NCBI RefSeq assembly: GCF_001180225.1
Contig: NZ_CVST01000066.1
Coordinates: 22,419 to 86,418, forward strand
Source: Candidatus Pelagibacter communis
GTDB lineage: Bacteria; Pseudomonadota; Alphaproteobacteria; Pelagibacterales; Pelagibacteraceae
Direction: 5' to 3'
DNA length: 64,000 nt
This document shows positions 34,901 through 44,592 of the stretch, one piece after another; within the stretch, counting starts at the first letter, position 1; each line of letters opens with the position of its first letter. A program made the translations under genes and the position numbers. The notes under the pieces were generated by a model. The model was given only the letters and a program-made list of their open reading frames with translations. It did no database searches and had not been told where the DNA came from.

Positions 34901-37486
34901 ATGAATCTAGTCATAGTTGAAAGTCCCGCAAAAGCTAAAACCATCAACAAATATCTTGGCGATGATTATACTGTTTTAGCAAGTTATGGACATATAAGAG
35001 ATTTACCATCAAAAAATGGATCGGTTGATCCTGATCATGATTTTAAAATGGAATGGGAAGTTGATAGTTTTTCAAAAAAATATTTAAAAGAAATAACCGA
35101 TGTTGCAAAAGAATCATCAAAAATAATACTTGCTACTGACCCTGACCGTGAAGGTGAAGCTATAGCTTGGCATGTTAAAGAATATCTTAATGAAAAAAAA
35201 CTTTTAAAAGATAAAGAAATTGAAAGAGTTGTTTTTAATGAGATAACCAAAAAAGCTGTAATTCATGGTATTGAAAATCCAAGACAAATCGAACCTTTGT
35301 TGGTGGATGCATATATGGCAAGAAGAGCTCTTGATTACTTAGTTGGTTTTAACATTTCCCCAATACTTTGGACAAAGCTACCTGGGTCAAAATCAGCTGG
35401 TAGAGTTCAGTCTGTAGCTTTAAAATTAATTACTGAAAGAGAACATGAAATAGAATTATTTAATCCAGAAGAATTTTGGACACTTACTCTTAAATTTGGA
35501 GATGATAATAAAAACACTATTACTGCAAGCATCTCACAATTAAATGGTAACAAAGTAGAAAAATTTACTTTTAGAGACAAGAATAGCATTGAAAAAGCAA
35601 TAAAAGAAATAAAAGAGAAAAAATTTCAAATAACAGATATTTCATCAAAAGTTGTAAAAAGAAACCCCTCTGGTCCATTTACAACCTCAACATTACAACA
35701 AGTTGCATCTAGTAGATTAGGTTTTGGAGCTTCAAGAACAATGCAAATTGCACAAAAATTATATCAAGGTGTTGAGATTGATGGAGATACTGTTGGATTG
35801 ATTACTTATATGAGAACTGATGGAACTAACTTATCAGCTGATGCAGTAAAAGATTTTAGAAATTTTATTAAAATTGAGTATGGTAATGAATATTTGCCTG
35901 AATCTGCAAATAATTATTCTGGTAAAAAAGCTAAGAACGCACAAGAAGCCCATGAAGCTATTAGGCCAACAGATATAAATAGAACACCAGACACTTTAAA
36001 AAAATATTTAAGCAATGATCAACAAAAACTATACAATTTAATTTGGTCCAGAGCTTTGTCCTCACAAATGGAAGTTGCCCAATTTGACAGAAACACCATA
36101 ACAATAGAGTCAGAAGATAATCAGACAATATGTAAGGCAAGTGGCTCTGTACTTAAATTTGATGGTTTTTTAAAAGTTTACTCAAATACAAGTAAAGATG
36201 ATGATGAAGAAATTTTACCAGAAATGTCTAAAGGGCTAATTAATATTGAAGCATTAATGGATGAACAACATTTTACACAGCCACCTCCAAGATACTCTGA
36301 AGCAAGCTTAGTCAAAAAATTAGAGGAATTGGGAATTGGTAGACCTTCTACTTATGCAAGTATAATTTCCACAATAGCTAATCGAGGTTATGCAGAAATA
36401 GTAAATAAAAGGTTTTTTCCAACAGATCGTGGCAAACTTATCTCTGCCTTTTTAGAAAAATTGTTTTCTAAATATGTTGATTATAACTTTACTGCAGGTT
36501 TGGAAGATCAATTAGATGAAATTACATCTGGCAAAGAAAGCTGGATAAAAGTTTTAGAGATGTTTTGGAAAGATTTTAATAATAATGTTTCTGAAGTTAA
36601 AGAGAAAAGAACTAGAGAAGTGTTAGATCTTTTAAATGAAAGTCTAGGTGCTTTAATTTTTGATACCGATAAAGATGGAAATATTATTCGAAAATGCCAG
36701 CTATGTGATACGGGTTCACTAAGTCTTAAAAATAGTTTTAGAGGTGGAGCTTTTATTGGATGTTCAAATTATCCAGAGTGTAAATTCACTAGACCCTTGT
36801 CTAAAGCAAAAGCAGCAGCTCAATCACAGTTAGCAGAGCCTAAATTTTTAGGAAAACATGAAAATGGTAATGATATATATTTGAAAAATGGAAGATTTGG
36901 CCCCTATCTGCAATATGAAAAACTTAAGGAAGAGGAATTAGAGGAGACAAAAACTAAAAAAAAGAAAAAAACTAAAAAATCTAAACCGGATGTAAATGAA
37001 TTAATTAAAAATGTTTCTATACCAAAAGGTTTAGAGTTAGAAAGTATAGACTTAGAAAAAGCTCAGTTTTTATGTTCTCTACCAAAATCAATTGGGGTTA
37101 ATCCTGATAATCAAAAAGAAATCATTTTAAATACCGGAAGATTTGGTCCTTATTTAAAATGTGAAAATAAATCTGCTAGAATAGAGAATATTGATGAAAT
37201 TTTCTCTATAGGATTAAATCGTGCAATTACTCTTATTGCTGAAGCGAAACCAGGAAGAATGTCTTCTTCAATTATTAAGGATTTAGGAGAACACCCAGAA
37301 GATAAAAAACCAGTTAGAGTTATGAAGGGACAATATGGTCCTTATATTAAATATAAATCTTTAAATGCAACAATACCTGAAGAAAAAGATCCAACAGAGC
37401 TTACAATGGAAGAAGCTTTAATCTTAATTGAAAAAAGAAGAGAATACGACAAAAACAAAAAAGGCAAAAATAAAAAGAAAAAATGA
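34901..37486 (+). CDS. topA: DNA topoisomerase I
   Basis: Type IA topoisomerase that relaxes negative supercoils. 861 residues: Toprim domain starts NLVIVESPAKAKTI with acidic ATDPDREGEAIAWH (78-91), active Tyr303 in ITYMRTDG, one four-Cys zinc ribbon near 607-635 (CQLC ... GCSNYPEC), then three GRFGPYL-type C-terminal repeats (NGRFGPYLQY, TGRFGPYLKC, GQYGPYIKY) and a Lys-rich tail. E. coli TopA has more zinc ribbons and fewer such repeats. The stop overlaps the next gene by 4 bases. Confidence 0.96.
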   Translation: MNLVIVESPAKAKTINKYLGDDYTVLASYGHIRDLPSKNGSVDPDHDFKMEWEVDSFSKKYLKEITDVAKESSKIILATDPDREGEAIAWHVKEYLNEKKLLKDKEIERVVFNEITKKAVIHGIENPRQIEPLLVDAYMARRALDYLVGFNISPILWTKLPGSKSAGRVQSVALKLITEREHEIELFNPEEFWTLTLKFGDDNKNTITASISQLNGNKVEKFTFRDKNSIEKAIKEIKEKKFQITDISSKVVKRNPSGPFTTSTLQQVASSRLGFGASRTMQIAQKLYQGVEIDGDTVGLITYMRTDGTNLSADAVKDFRNFIKIEYGNEYLPESANNYSGKKAKNAQEAHEAIRPTDINRTPDTLKKYLSNDQQKLYNLIWSRALSSQMEVAQFDRNTITIESEDNQTICKASGSVLKFDGFLKVYSNTSKDDDEEILPEMSKGLINIEALMDEQHFTQPPPRYSEASLVKKLEELGIGRPSTYASIISTIANRGYAEIVNKRFFPTDRGKLISAFLEKLFSKYVDYNFTAGLEDQLDEITSGKESWIKVLEMFWKDFNNNVSEVKEKRTREVLDLLNESLGALIFDTDKDGNIIRKCQLCDTGSLSLKNSFRGGAFIGCSNYPECKFTRPLSKAKAAAQSQLAEPKFLGKHENGNDIYLKNGRFGPYLQYEKLKEEELEETKTKKKKKTKKSKPDVNELIKNVSIPKGLELESIDLEKAQFLCSLPKSIGVNPDNQKEIILNTGRFGPYLKCENKSARIENIDEIFSIGLNRAITLIAEAKPGRMSSSIIKDLGEHPEDKKPVRVMKGQYGPYIKYKSLNATIPEEKDPTELTMEEALILIEKRREYDKNKKGKNKKKK

Positions 37487-37770
37487 AAAAATTATTTATT
37501 ATTTTCATTGTTTTTTATTTCAAAAGTACCTTTTCATTTGCAGAAGAAAATAAATGTAATGAATTTAAAAAATTATCAAAAGAGTACATAGAATGTAATG
37601 CAAAAAAATTAAAAGAAGTGAGTTCAAAAAAAGCTAAAGAATTAAAGGATGGAACATCAAAAAAAACTCAAGAAATAAAAGAAGGGACATCTAAAAAAGC
37701 CAAAGAACTGAAAGAAAATCTTGTAGAAATTGGAGATAAAGTTAAAAATAAGATTAAAAAAAAAGAATAG
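37483..37770 (+). CDS. small exported lysine-rich protein with 11-residue repeats, function unknown
   Basis: Not recognised. 95 residues: a signal peptide about 1-20 (MKKLFIIFIVFYFK... SFA, cleavage likely before EENK), two cysteines C25 and C38 just after it, then three tandem 11-residue units at 47-57, 58-68 and 69-79 of form (S/T)SKKxxE(L/I)K(D/E)x, then a Lys-rich tail. The repeat predicts a long charged amphipathic helix. The ATG overlaps the topA stop by 4 bases, so it is translationally coupled to topA; whether this is functional or just compaction is unclear. Confidence 0.75.
   Translation: MKKLFIIFIVFYFKSTFSFAEENKCNEFKKLSKEYIECNAKKLKEVSSKKAKELKDGTSKKTQEIKEGTSKKAKELKENLVEIGDKVKNKIKKKE
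37621..37719 (+). repeat. three tandem 33-bp coding repeats
   Basis: Units begin at 37621, 37654 and 37687 and each encodes an 11-residue helix unit. They differ at several third positions, so the repeat is maintained at protein level rather than being a fresh DNA duplication. Confidence 0.75.
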
Positions 37771-37773
37771 TTA

Positions 37774-38235
37774 ATGAATTTTGATAAAAAAATAGAAGAA
37801 TTAAAAATAGAACTTCCAGAGGCGAAGCCTCCTGTTGGATCTTATGTAGCAACAAAAAAATCTGGAAATTTACTTTTTATTTCTGGTCAAATTTCGATTA
37901 ATGAAAATGGAGAATTAATTAAGGGAAAAGTTGGAAAAGATTTAACCACAGAACAAGGTTATGAAGCTGCAAAAAGATGTGGATTAAGTTTAGTTGCTCA
38001 AGCAAAAGCTGCTTGTGATGGAGATTTGTCTAAAATAAAATCATGCATCAAATTAACTGGATTTGTTAATTCAACAAATGACTTTACTGAACAGCCGAAA
38101 GTAATTAATGGAGCTTCAGATTTAATTGCATCAATATTTGGAGATGCTGGCATGCACACAAGAGCTGCAGTAAGTACCAATAGTCTACCACTTGGTGTTT
38201 CTGTAGAAGTTGATGCTATATTTGAATTAAACTAA
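37774..38235 (+). CDS. RidA (YjgF/YER057c/UK114) family protein
   Basis: 153 residues. RidA proteins hydrolyse reactive enamine/imine intermediates of PLP enzymes. Family features: GNLLFISGQIS, LTTEQGYEAAKRCGLSLVAQ, and HTRAAVSTNSLPLGVSVEVDAIF, in which Arg130 sits at the position of the substrate-binding Arg of archetypal RidA. It is longer than archetypal RidA (about 128), with an N-terminal PEAKPPVGSY extension typical of a related subgroup, so the exact activity is uncertain. Its stop is one base from the stop of the opposing ugd gene. Confidence 0.88.
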   Translation: MNFDKKIEELKIELPEAKPPVGSYVATKKSGNLLFISGQISINENGELIKGKVGKDLTTEQGYEAAKRCGLSLVAQAKAACDGDLSKIKSCIKLTGFVNSTNDFTEQPKVINGASDLIASIFGDAGMHTRAAVSTNSLPLGVSVEVDAIFELN

Positions 38236-38236
38236 A

Positions 38237-39532
38237 CTATCTTCCAATACCAAAATATTTTATACCCAGTTTCTCTATTTTAGTTGGTGAGAATATATTT
38301 CTCATATCGTAAATAATAAGTTTTTTATTCTTAGAAAGTTTTCTAAAATTAATTGATTTAAAGTCATTCCATTCTGTATGAATAATTATAACGTCTGAAC
38401 CAGAAATACAGTTTTGTATTGAATTAGCATATTCTACATTTTTTACATTGTTAAATTCTTTTTTGGAACCAGTGGGATCATAATATTTAATCTTTGCTCC
38501 CCTTTTGGATAGATAAGGAATTATTTTTAAACTTGAGGAGTCTCTCATATCATCAGTGTTTGCTTTAAATGTGACTCCCAAAAATGAAACTTTTTTATTA
38601 TTAAATTTTTTAATTATTGAATGAAGCCTTTTAAGTAATAAATCTGATCTATTCTGATTAGATTTAATAACACTTTTAATTACAGATAAATTAGATTTAA
38701 ATTTATCAGCTGTAGATACAATAGCTTTAGTATCTTTTGGAAAACAAGAGCCTCCATATGCAGGACCAGCTCTTAAAAATCTACTTCCTATTCTGTTATC
38801 AAGTCCAATTCCTATGGATATATCTTCAACATCGATACCAGTTTTTTCGCATAAATTAGCAATTTCATTTATAAATGTAATTTTAGTTGCTAAAAAAGCA
38901 TTAGAAGCATATTTAATTAACTCAGCAGCTCGTCTATTTGTAGAAACATATTTCGCACCTTTTGAAATTAATGGAGAATATAAATTTCTAAGTATTTTTT
39001 TTGATTTTTCTTCGTTTGAACCAACAACTACTCTATCAGGATAAATAAAATCTCTAATTGCCTCACCTTCTCTCAAAAATTCAGGATTAGATACTACTGA
39101 AAACAACCTTTTATTTACTTTTTTTGAAATAATCTTTTCTAGATCATCACCTGTAGTAACAGGAACAGTAGATTTTGTTATTATTATTTTAAATTTATTA
39201 ATTGATTTAGATATTTCTTTTCCAACTGAATAAACTTGAGAAAGGTCAGCACTGTTACTATTTTTTTTAGTTGGTGTTCCTACGCATATAAAAATTATGT
39301 CAGATTTTCTTACAGATTCTTTTAAATTTGTTGAAAAATTTAATCTATTATTTTTTATATTTTTTTTGACTAATTCCTCTAAACCTGGCTCGTAGATAGG
39401 TATTTTACCATTCTTTAAATTATTAATTTTATTATTATCTTTATCTACACAAATAACATCATTGCCTAAGTCTGAAAAACAGACACCACTTACCAAACCA
39501 ACATAACCAGTTCCTATCATGCAAAGCTTCAT
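38237..39532 (-). CDS. ugd: UDP-glucose 6-dehydrogenase
   Basis: Oxidises UDP-glucose to UDP-glucuronate for surface polysaccharides or glycolipids. 431 residues: Rossmann start MKLCMIGTGYVGLVSGVCFSDLG, FICVGTPT, and catalytic Cys263 in AYGGSCFPKDTKAI. Overlaps galU by 4 bases, forming a two-gene unit that makes UDP-glucuronate from glucose 1-phosphate. In SAR11, glucuronic-acid glycolipids are one plausible use under phosphate limitation (inference). Confidence 0.95.
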   Translation of the reverse strand: MKLCMIGTGYVGLVSGVCFSDLGNDVICVDKDNNKINNLKNGKIPIYEPGLEELVKKNIKNNRLNFSTNLKESVRKSDIIFICVGTPTKKNSNSADLSQVYSVGKEISKSINKFKIIITKSTVPVTTGDDLEKIISKKVNKRLFSVVSNPEFLREGEAIRDFIYPDRVVVGSNEEKSKKILRNLYSPLISKGAKYVSTNRRAAELIKYASNAFLATKITFINEIANLCEKTGIDVEDISIGIGLDNRIGSRFLRAGPAYGGSCFPKDTKAIVSTADKFKSNLSVIKSVIKSNQNRSDLLLKRLHSIIKKFNNKKVSFLGVTFKANTDDMRDSSSLKIIPYLSKRGAKIKYYDPTGSKKEFNNVKNVEYANSIQNCISGSDVIIIHTEWNDFKSINFRKLSKNKKLIIYDMRNIFSPTKIEKLGIKYFGIGR

Positions 39533-40344
39533 AGTTTACCTATTTCTTTATTTGAATTAATAAATCCTTGCATTGTCCCACAGTCTAAATACTTTCCTAA
39601 AAAATTGTGAGCAATAAATTTTTCACCTTCTTTAATTAAAGTTTGAATTGCATCTGTTATATGTATTTCACCACCATTGCCAGGTTTCTGTTTAGCTAGT
39701 TTTTTAAATATAGTTTTAGGAAGAATGTACCTTCCTATCACAGCTTTATTTGAAGGAGCTTTTTTAACATCAGGTTTTTCTACCACACCATTAATTAAAT
39801 AATCATTTTTTGAAATTTTTTTATTTAAACTATAGATACCCCATCTTGAAACTGTTTTGGAATTAACCTTCATGCTAGCCATCACAGATGCTTTATTTTT
39901 ATGATGAACTTTAATCATATCTTTAGAACAGTTTTTTTTTATTATTAAATCATCTGGCAATAACATTAAAAAATATTTATCCTTTATATATTTTCTTGTT
40001 TTAAATACAGCATCACCTGTTCCTTTAGGTGTATTTTGATATACAAACTTTATTAATTTTTTATATTTTAATATTTTTTTATATTCAGCAATTATTCTAG
40101 AGTCTTTTTTCTTTTTTATAATTTTATTATAAAAATCGTCACTGTAGAAATAATTTTTAATCATCTTTTTTTTATTTGATATGATAAAAACAATTTCTTT
40201 AATCCCAGCTTCAATGCACTCATCTAAAATATATTCAATTCCAGGCTTTCCATTTATTGGAAGAAGTTCTTTTGCAAAAACACTTGTTAAAGGCAAAAGC
40301 CTAGTTCCTTGACCTGCTAGAGGAATAATTGCTTGTTTAATCAT
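39529..40344 (-). CDS. galU: UTP-glucose-1-phosphate uridylyltransferase
   Basis: Makes UDP-glucose from UTP and glucose 1-phosphate. 271 residues, slightly short of E. coli GalU (302): nucleotide loop AGQGTRLLPLTSVFAKELLP, ILDECIEAGI, FVYQNTPKGTGDAV and EKPDVKKAPSNKAVIGRYIL. Followed by ugd, which consumes its product. Divergent from panC across 34 bases with no clear promoter pair visible. Confidence 0.94.
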   Translation of the reverse strand: MIKQAIIPLAGQGTRLLPLTSVFAKELLPINGKPGIEYILDECIEAGIKEIVFIISNKKKMIKNYFYSDDFYNKIIKKKKDSRIIAEYKKILKYKKLIKFVYQNTPKGTGDAVFKTRKYIKDKYFLMLLPDDLIIKKNCSKDMIKVHHKNKASVMASMKVNSKTVSRWGIYSLNKKISKNDYLINGVVEKPDVKKAPSNKAVIGRYILPKTIFKKLAKQKPGNGGEIHITDAIQTLIKEGEKFIAHNFLGKYLDCGTMQGFINSNKEIGKL

Positions 40345-40378
40345 ATAAATGTTTTACTTATCTAGAATTTTAATACAA

Positions 40379-41194
40379 ATGAAAATTATATTAAATAATA
40401 ATTCATTATTTAAATCTTTAAGGCCATTTAATGATATTGGTTTTGTTCCCACAATGGGAAGTATTCATGAAGGTCATTTATCACTTATTGATAGATCAAA
40501 TCGAACTTGCAAAAAGACAATAGTAAGTATTTTTGTTAACCCCAAACAATTTAATAACAAAAAAGATTTCAAGAATTATCCCACAAATATTAAAGAGGAT
40601 ATCAAAATTTTAAAAAAAACTAAAAAGGTTGATTTCTTATACATCCCAAAATTCAAAGATATTTACAATAATAGTAAAAAATCAAACATAAAAATTGGAA
40701 ATAAAGATAAAATTTTATGCGCTAAATATAGAAAAGGCCATTTCGAAGGAGTACTAGATGTAATGGGAAGACTAACTAATTTGGTAAATCCAAAAAAAAT
40801 ATTTATGGGAAAAAAAGATTATCAACAATATTTCTTAATAAAAAATTATCTAAAAAATAAACATAAAACTTCTATTGTTCCATGCAAAACTATTAGAAAT
40901 AAAAACAAAATAGCTTTATCTTCCAGAAATAATCATTTGGATTTAAATGGTATTAAAAAAGCAAGTTTTCTAACCAAAAGTCTAATTAAATTAAAAAGAA
41001 ATTTAGTGAAAAATAAAAAAATAAAACAAAATTTAAGAATTCAAATGAAATATTTTGAGAAATTTTTAAAAATTAAAATTGAATACTTAGAATTAAGATC
41101 AATTAAAAATCTTAAAATATCTAATACTGTAAGAGATTCACGTTTATTTGTTGCTTATTATATTGATAACGTAAGATTGATTGATAATTTTTAG
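40379..41194 (+). CDS. panC: pantoate-beta-alanine ligase (pantothenate synthetase)
   Basis: ATP-dependent last step of pantothenate synthesis. 271 residues: VPTMGSIHEGHLSLID with the HIGH-like site, FVNPKQFNNKKDF, RKGHFEGVLDVMGRL, GKKDYQQYFLI and SSRNNHL. I choose the ATG at 40379, which gives the normal distance to the PTMG motif; an ATG at 40349 would add ten residues. The 3' end overlaps the opposing mgtE by 4 bases. panB is not adjacent. Confidence 0.93.
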   Translation: MKIILNNNSLFKSLRPFNDIGFVPTMGSIHEGHLSLIDRSNRTCKKTIVSIFVNPKQFNNKKDFKNYPTNIKEDIKILKKTKKVDFLYIPKFKDIYNNSKKSNIKIGNKDKILCAKYRKGHFEGVLDVMGRLTNLVNPKKIFMGKKDYQQYFLIKNYLKNKHKTSIVPCKTIRNKNKIALSSRNNHLDLNGIKKASFLTKSLIKLKRNLVKNKKIKQNLRIQMKYFEKFLKIKIEYLELRSIKNLKISNTVRDSRLFVAYYIDNVRLIDNF

Positions 41195-42564
41195 AGAAAG
41201 TAAGCTCCAACACCTAAAAATGAGACAAAACCTATAACATCAGTAATGGTGGTAACAAAAACACTCGATGCAATTGCAGGATCAATATTCATTTTTTTTA
41301 AAGTAAAAGGAACAAGAATACCAAACAGTCCAGCTATAATCATAGTAAGTACCATTGATATTGAAATGATTATTGAAAGAATACTATCTTGAAACCAAAT
41401 TTGAACTATTAAAGCACTTATAATGGCAAATATAATTCCATTTAATATACCAATTGAAAATTCTTTAAAAACATTTGATGAAAAATTATTTTGGGTTAAG
41501 TCATTTGTTGCAATTGTTCTGACTGTAACAGCTAATGTTTGCATTCCTGCATTACCACCCATTGAAGCAACAATTGGCATTAGGAAAGCAAGAACAACCA
41601 TTTGCTCAATAGTTGCTCCAAACAAGCTAATACACCAAGTTGCTAAGAAGGCTGTAAATAAATTCAATAAAAGCCAATTAAATCTTCTTTTAGTTTTTGT
41701 AACAACACCATCGGTAATTTCCTCATCACCTACACCAGCTAACCTCAATGCATCCTCCTCCGCTTCTTCTTTCAGGACTGTAAGAACATCATCGTTCATA
41801 ATCATTCCTACCAATTTATTATTTTTATCAATTACGGCTGCTGAATTTAGATTATAATTTTCAAATAGATTAGCCACCTCTTCTTTGTCCATATCAACAG
41901 GCACTAATAATTGAGACTCAGACATGATGCTTGCCATTTTTGTGTCTCTTGGTGAAGTAAGCACTCTTGATGATGGAACGGTTCCAATAGGTTTAAATTC
42001 TTCATTAACAATAAAAATTTCCAAAAATTCTTCAGGCAAATCTTTATTTTCTCTCAAATAGTCAATTGTTTGACCTACAGACCAGTTGCTTGGTATAGCT
42101 GTAAACTCACGCTGCATAAGTCTAGCAGCAGTATCTTCAGGATAGCTTAAGCTTTCTAACAGAGCAAATCTGTCTTTAGGAGGCAATGAGCTTAATATAG
42201 TGTTCTTGTCTTCTTCGGGTACATTTTCTAAAATCGAAATAGCATCATCTGACTCTAAGTTGGTAAGAATAGTTACAATTGAATCTGAAGATAAATATTT
42301 AATTATCTCAGTTTGTATAGACTCATTTAATTCTACAAAAACCTCTGCATCAATATTAAAATTATTTAGTTTAATTAAACTTTCTCTATCGCTAATACTT
42401 AAGTGTTCAATTATGTCTGCTGCATCAGCAGGATGCATTTCATTGAATGAATCATTAATAAATTTTGCATCATTGTCAGCTATTTTAGAGGTAACAACTC
42501 TCAAATATTCTTTATTGAATTCAAAATTTACTTTTTTATCTTTAGTTTTTTTAATTAAAGACAT
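41191..42564 (-). CDS. mgtE: magnesium transporter MgtE
   Basis: Mg2+-gated magnesium channel of the inner membrane. 457 residues in the standard order: helical N domain (about 1-135, with MHPADAADIIEHL and the LPPKDRFALLESL repeats), two CBS domains (about 140-265), a plug helix, then five membrane helices with FLMPIVASMGGNAGMQTLAVTVR, the pore-family signature. Divergent from lipB across 61 bases; convergent with and overlapping panC. Confidence 0.95.
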   Translation of the reverse strand: MSLIKKTKDKKVNFEFNKEYLRVVTSKIADNDAKFINDSFNEMHPADAADIIEHLSISDRESLIKLNNFNIDAEVFVELNESIQTEIIKYLSSDSIVTILTNLESDDAISILENVPEEDKNTILSSLPPKDRFALLESLSYPEDTAARLMQREFTAIPSNWSVGQTIDYLRENKDLPEEFLEIFIVNEEFKPIGTVPSSRVLTSPRDTKMASIMSESQLLVPVDMDKEEVANLFENYNLNSAAVIDKNNKLVGMIMNDDVLTVLKEEAEEDALRLAGVGDEEITDGVVTKTKRRFNWLLLNLFTAFLATWCISLFGATIEQMVVLAFLMPIVASMGGNAGMQTLAVTVRTIATNDLTQNNFSSNVFKEFSIGILNGIIFAIISALIVQIWFQDSILSIIISISMVLTMIIAGLFGILVPFTLKKMNIDPAIASSVFVTTITDVIGFVSFLGVGAYFL

Positions 42565-42583
42565 AAATGTACCTATAATTTAG

Positions 42584-42611
42584 TTGTGCACTATTAATAC
42601 ATAATTAAAAT
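42584..42611 (+). promoter_or_regulatory. candidate promoter for lipB
   Basis: TTGTGC (42584-42589), 16 bases, TAAAAT (42606-42611), 14 bases before the lipB ATG. Lies in the 61-base gap divergent to mgtE. Moderate match only. Confidence 0.35.
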
Positions 42612-42625
42612 ATTACAAATTTTAA

Positions 42626-43243
42626 ATGGATATAGAGATCAAAAAGTCAATAAAACCGGTAAATTATTTTGAGGCAATTGATCTATTAGAGTCTAGATTA
42701 AAAAATATTACAGCTAATAAAGAAAAAGAATTAATTTGGATTTTAGAGCATCCTGAAATTTTTACTGCAGGTACATCCTATAAAGAAAATGAAATAATTG
42801 ATAAATCAATTGATCTATTAAAAACAAACAGAGGTGGAAAAATTACGTATCATGGTCCAGGTCAATTAATTTGTTATTTTGTTATTGATCTAAGAGAAAA
42901 AAAAGACATTAGAAAATTTATTACAACCATCGAAAACACAATTATTCAAAGTTTAAAAAAATATAATATTGAAACCTTTCCTGATAAAGAAAATATTGGA
43001 ATATGGTATAAAGACAAAAATGAAATTCAAAAAATTGCTGCGATAGGTATTAGAGTGAGTAAGTGGATTGCATATCATGGATTTGCAATAAATGTTGATA
43101 ACAACCTAGAAAATTATAAAAAAATAGTACCTTGTGGAATTTCAGATAAAGGTGTTACAAATTTAAAAAAAATTTTAAATCAAGATTATTCCAACTTAAA
43201 TAATGAAATTATTGAAAATTTTATTTCAAATTTGAAAAACTAA
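42626..43243 (+). CDS. lipB: octanoyl-[acyl-carrier-protein]:protein N-octanoyltransferase
   Basis: Moves octanoate from ACP to lipoyl domains of 2-oxoacid dehydrogenases and glycine-cleavage H protein. 205 residues: [38 protein letters not shown] with catalytic Lys136 just before it, and the nucleophile Cys170 in IVPCGI. ATG start. Its last 23 bases overlap the end of the opposing rluC gene, so the two transcripts are complementary there. Confidence 0.95.
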   Translation: MDIEIKKSIKPVNYFEAIDLLESRLKNITANKEKELIWILEHPEIFTAGTSYKENEIIDKSIDLLKTNRGGKITYHGPGQLICYFVIDLREKKDIRKFITTIENTIIQSLKKYNIETFPDKENIGIWYKDKNEIQKIAAIGIRVSKWIAYHGFAINVDNNLENYKKIVPCGISDKGVTNLKKILNQDYSNLNNEIIENFISNLKN

Positions 43244-44138
43244 GTCTTTTTGATTTTAACAACTTTTTAAAATATTCTGGTAATAAGGCTGAATAAGTAT
43301 ACTTCATATCATTTATTTTAAATTTAATTTGATACGAGTGCAGCATAAGATTTTTATTTATACCTTTATCTGATTTAGATAGTTTATATTTCGTATCACC
43401 AAATATAGGATTTCCAATTGCAAAAAGTTGTTTACGTAACTGATGTTTTCTTCCAGTTATTGGTTTTAACTCCAATAAAGATGCTTCAGAATTTTTATCT
43501 ATTACCTTGAATATAGTTTTTGCTTTTTCTACTAATTTTTTATCTCCATCATATCTTATTAAGTCATCATCCCAAACACCTGTGTTTTTGTTTACTTCTC
43601 CTTGGCATATGGCAAGATAAGTTTTATGTACTTTTCGTAATCTAAATAATGATGTTAGTAACTGTGCGCTCTCTCTTTTTTTTGCCATTATAAATACGCC
43701 AGATGTATCTTTGTCTAATCTATGAACAGAATAAGGTTTTGTTCCTTTAAAAATTTCACTCTTTGCAAAAATATCAACTAAGTTTTTTTTAGATTTTGTA
43801 CCACCTTGTACTGATATTCCTGCTGCTTTATTTAATACAACAAAATTATCATTATCATCAATAATTTGATCTTCGTTTGATTTTATTATTTCTTTAGTTG
43901 GTAAAAATTTTATTTTTTTTTGTTCTACTCTTTCTTTAAATTCAATATTAAATATATTTATCTGATCTCCTTTTTTTATTTTGTGAGAACTTTTAACTTT
44001 TTTTTTGTTAATTTTAATTTTTCCTGTCCTAAGATATTTTTCAATTAAACCTTGAGGTATTTTTCCAATATTTAATCTCATCCATCTATCAATACGCATA
44101 TCATTACACGTTGAATCAACGATGTATGACTTGTTCAT
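43221..44138 (-). CDS. rluC: large-subunit rRNA pseudouridine synthase, RluC/RluD family
   Basis: Isomerises uridines in 23S rRNA. 305 residues: N-terminal S4-like RNA-binding domain ([22 protein letters not shown]), then the catalytic domain with Asp in [43 protein letters not shown] and HSYQIKF. RluC is favoured over RluD by overall resemblance, but the exact target positions cannot be read. It follows rplQ by 10 bases and may be the last gene of the ribosomal superoperon. Confidence 0.88.
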   Translation of the reverse strand: MNKSYIVDSTCNDMRIDRWMRLNIGKIPQGLIEKYLRTGKIKINKKKVKSSHKIKKGDQINIFNIEFKERVEQKKIKFLPTKEIIKSNEDQIIDDNDNFVVLNKAAGISVQGGTKSKKNLVDIFAKSEIFKGTKPYSVHRLDKDTSGVFIMAKKRESAQLLTSLFRLRKVHKTYLAICQGEVNKNTGVWDDDLIRYDGDKKLVEKAKTIFKVIDKNSEASLLELKPITGRKHQLRKQLFAIGNPIFGDTKYKLSKSDKGINKNLMLHSYQIKFKINDMKYTYSALLPEYFKKLLKSKRLSFSNLK

Positions 44139-44148
44139 GACTTAGGAT

Positions 44149-44592
44149 TTAAGCTGTAGCTTGTTTATTTTCTTCTGTTTTTGGAGCTTCTTTTGACGTA
44201 TCTTTTTTCTTCTTATCTACTCTTTTTGCTTCAACATCTCTATCTACAAATTCTATAATTGCCATTGGAGCATTATCACCATATCTGAAACCCGCTTTAA
44301 TAATTCTAGTATAGCCACCTTTTCTATTTGAATACCTTTTAGAAAGGGTTTTTTTTACTTTATTAGCTGATTTAATATCCTGCAGTTGAGACACAAGCAT
44401 CTTAGTTGTGTGCAATGTATCTTTTTTACCTAAAGTAATAATTTTATCAGCTTGAGGTCTTAAAAACTTTGCTTTTGGCAATGTAGTTTTAATCTGTTCA
44501 TATTTTATTAAAGAATTTAACATATTCTTTAACAGAGCTTTTCTATGCTCAGAAGTTCTATTTAACTTTTTGTTGGCTAAGCCGTGTCTCAT
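44149..44592 (-). CDS. rplQ: 50S ribosomal protein L17
   Basis: Large-subunit protein near the exit tunnel. 147 residues: [21 protein letters not shown] and the [27 protein letters not shown] block are diagnostic. The last 20 residues (Lys/Glu/Ala-rich tail) extend beyond the bacterial core of about 117-127. ATG start shares a base with rpoA. Confidence 0.97.
   Translation of the reverse strand: MRHGLANKKLNRTSEHRKALLKNMLNSLIKYEQIKTTLPKAKFLRPQADKIITLGKKDTLHTTKMLVSQLQDIKSANKVKKTLSKRYSNRKGGYTRIIKAGFRYGDNAPMAIIEFVDRDVEAKRVDKKKKDTSKEAPKTEENKQATA

Noticed and set aside
37621..37719. CRISPR-like or minisatellite interpretation of the 33-bp repeats
   Set aside because: Three adjacent in-frame units without spacers, diverged at third positions: a protein repeat.
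41423..41857. 144-codon open frame on the plus strand inside mgtE
   Set aside because: Fully antisense to a clear MgtE gene; the product has no family pattern, and the frame is open because of codon bias on the other strand. The same applies to 42200-42583, 53096-53422, 28422-28745 and 897-1121.
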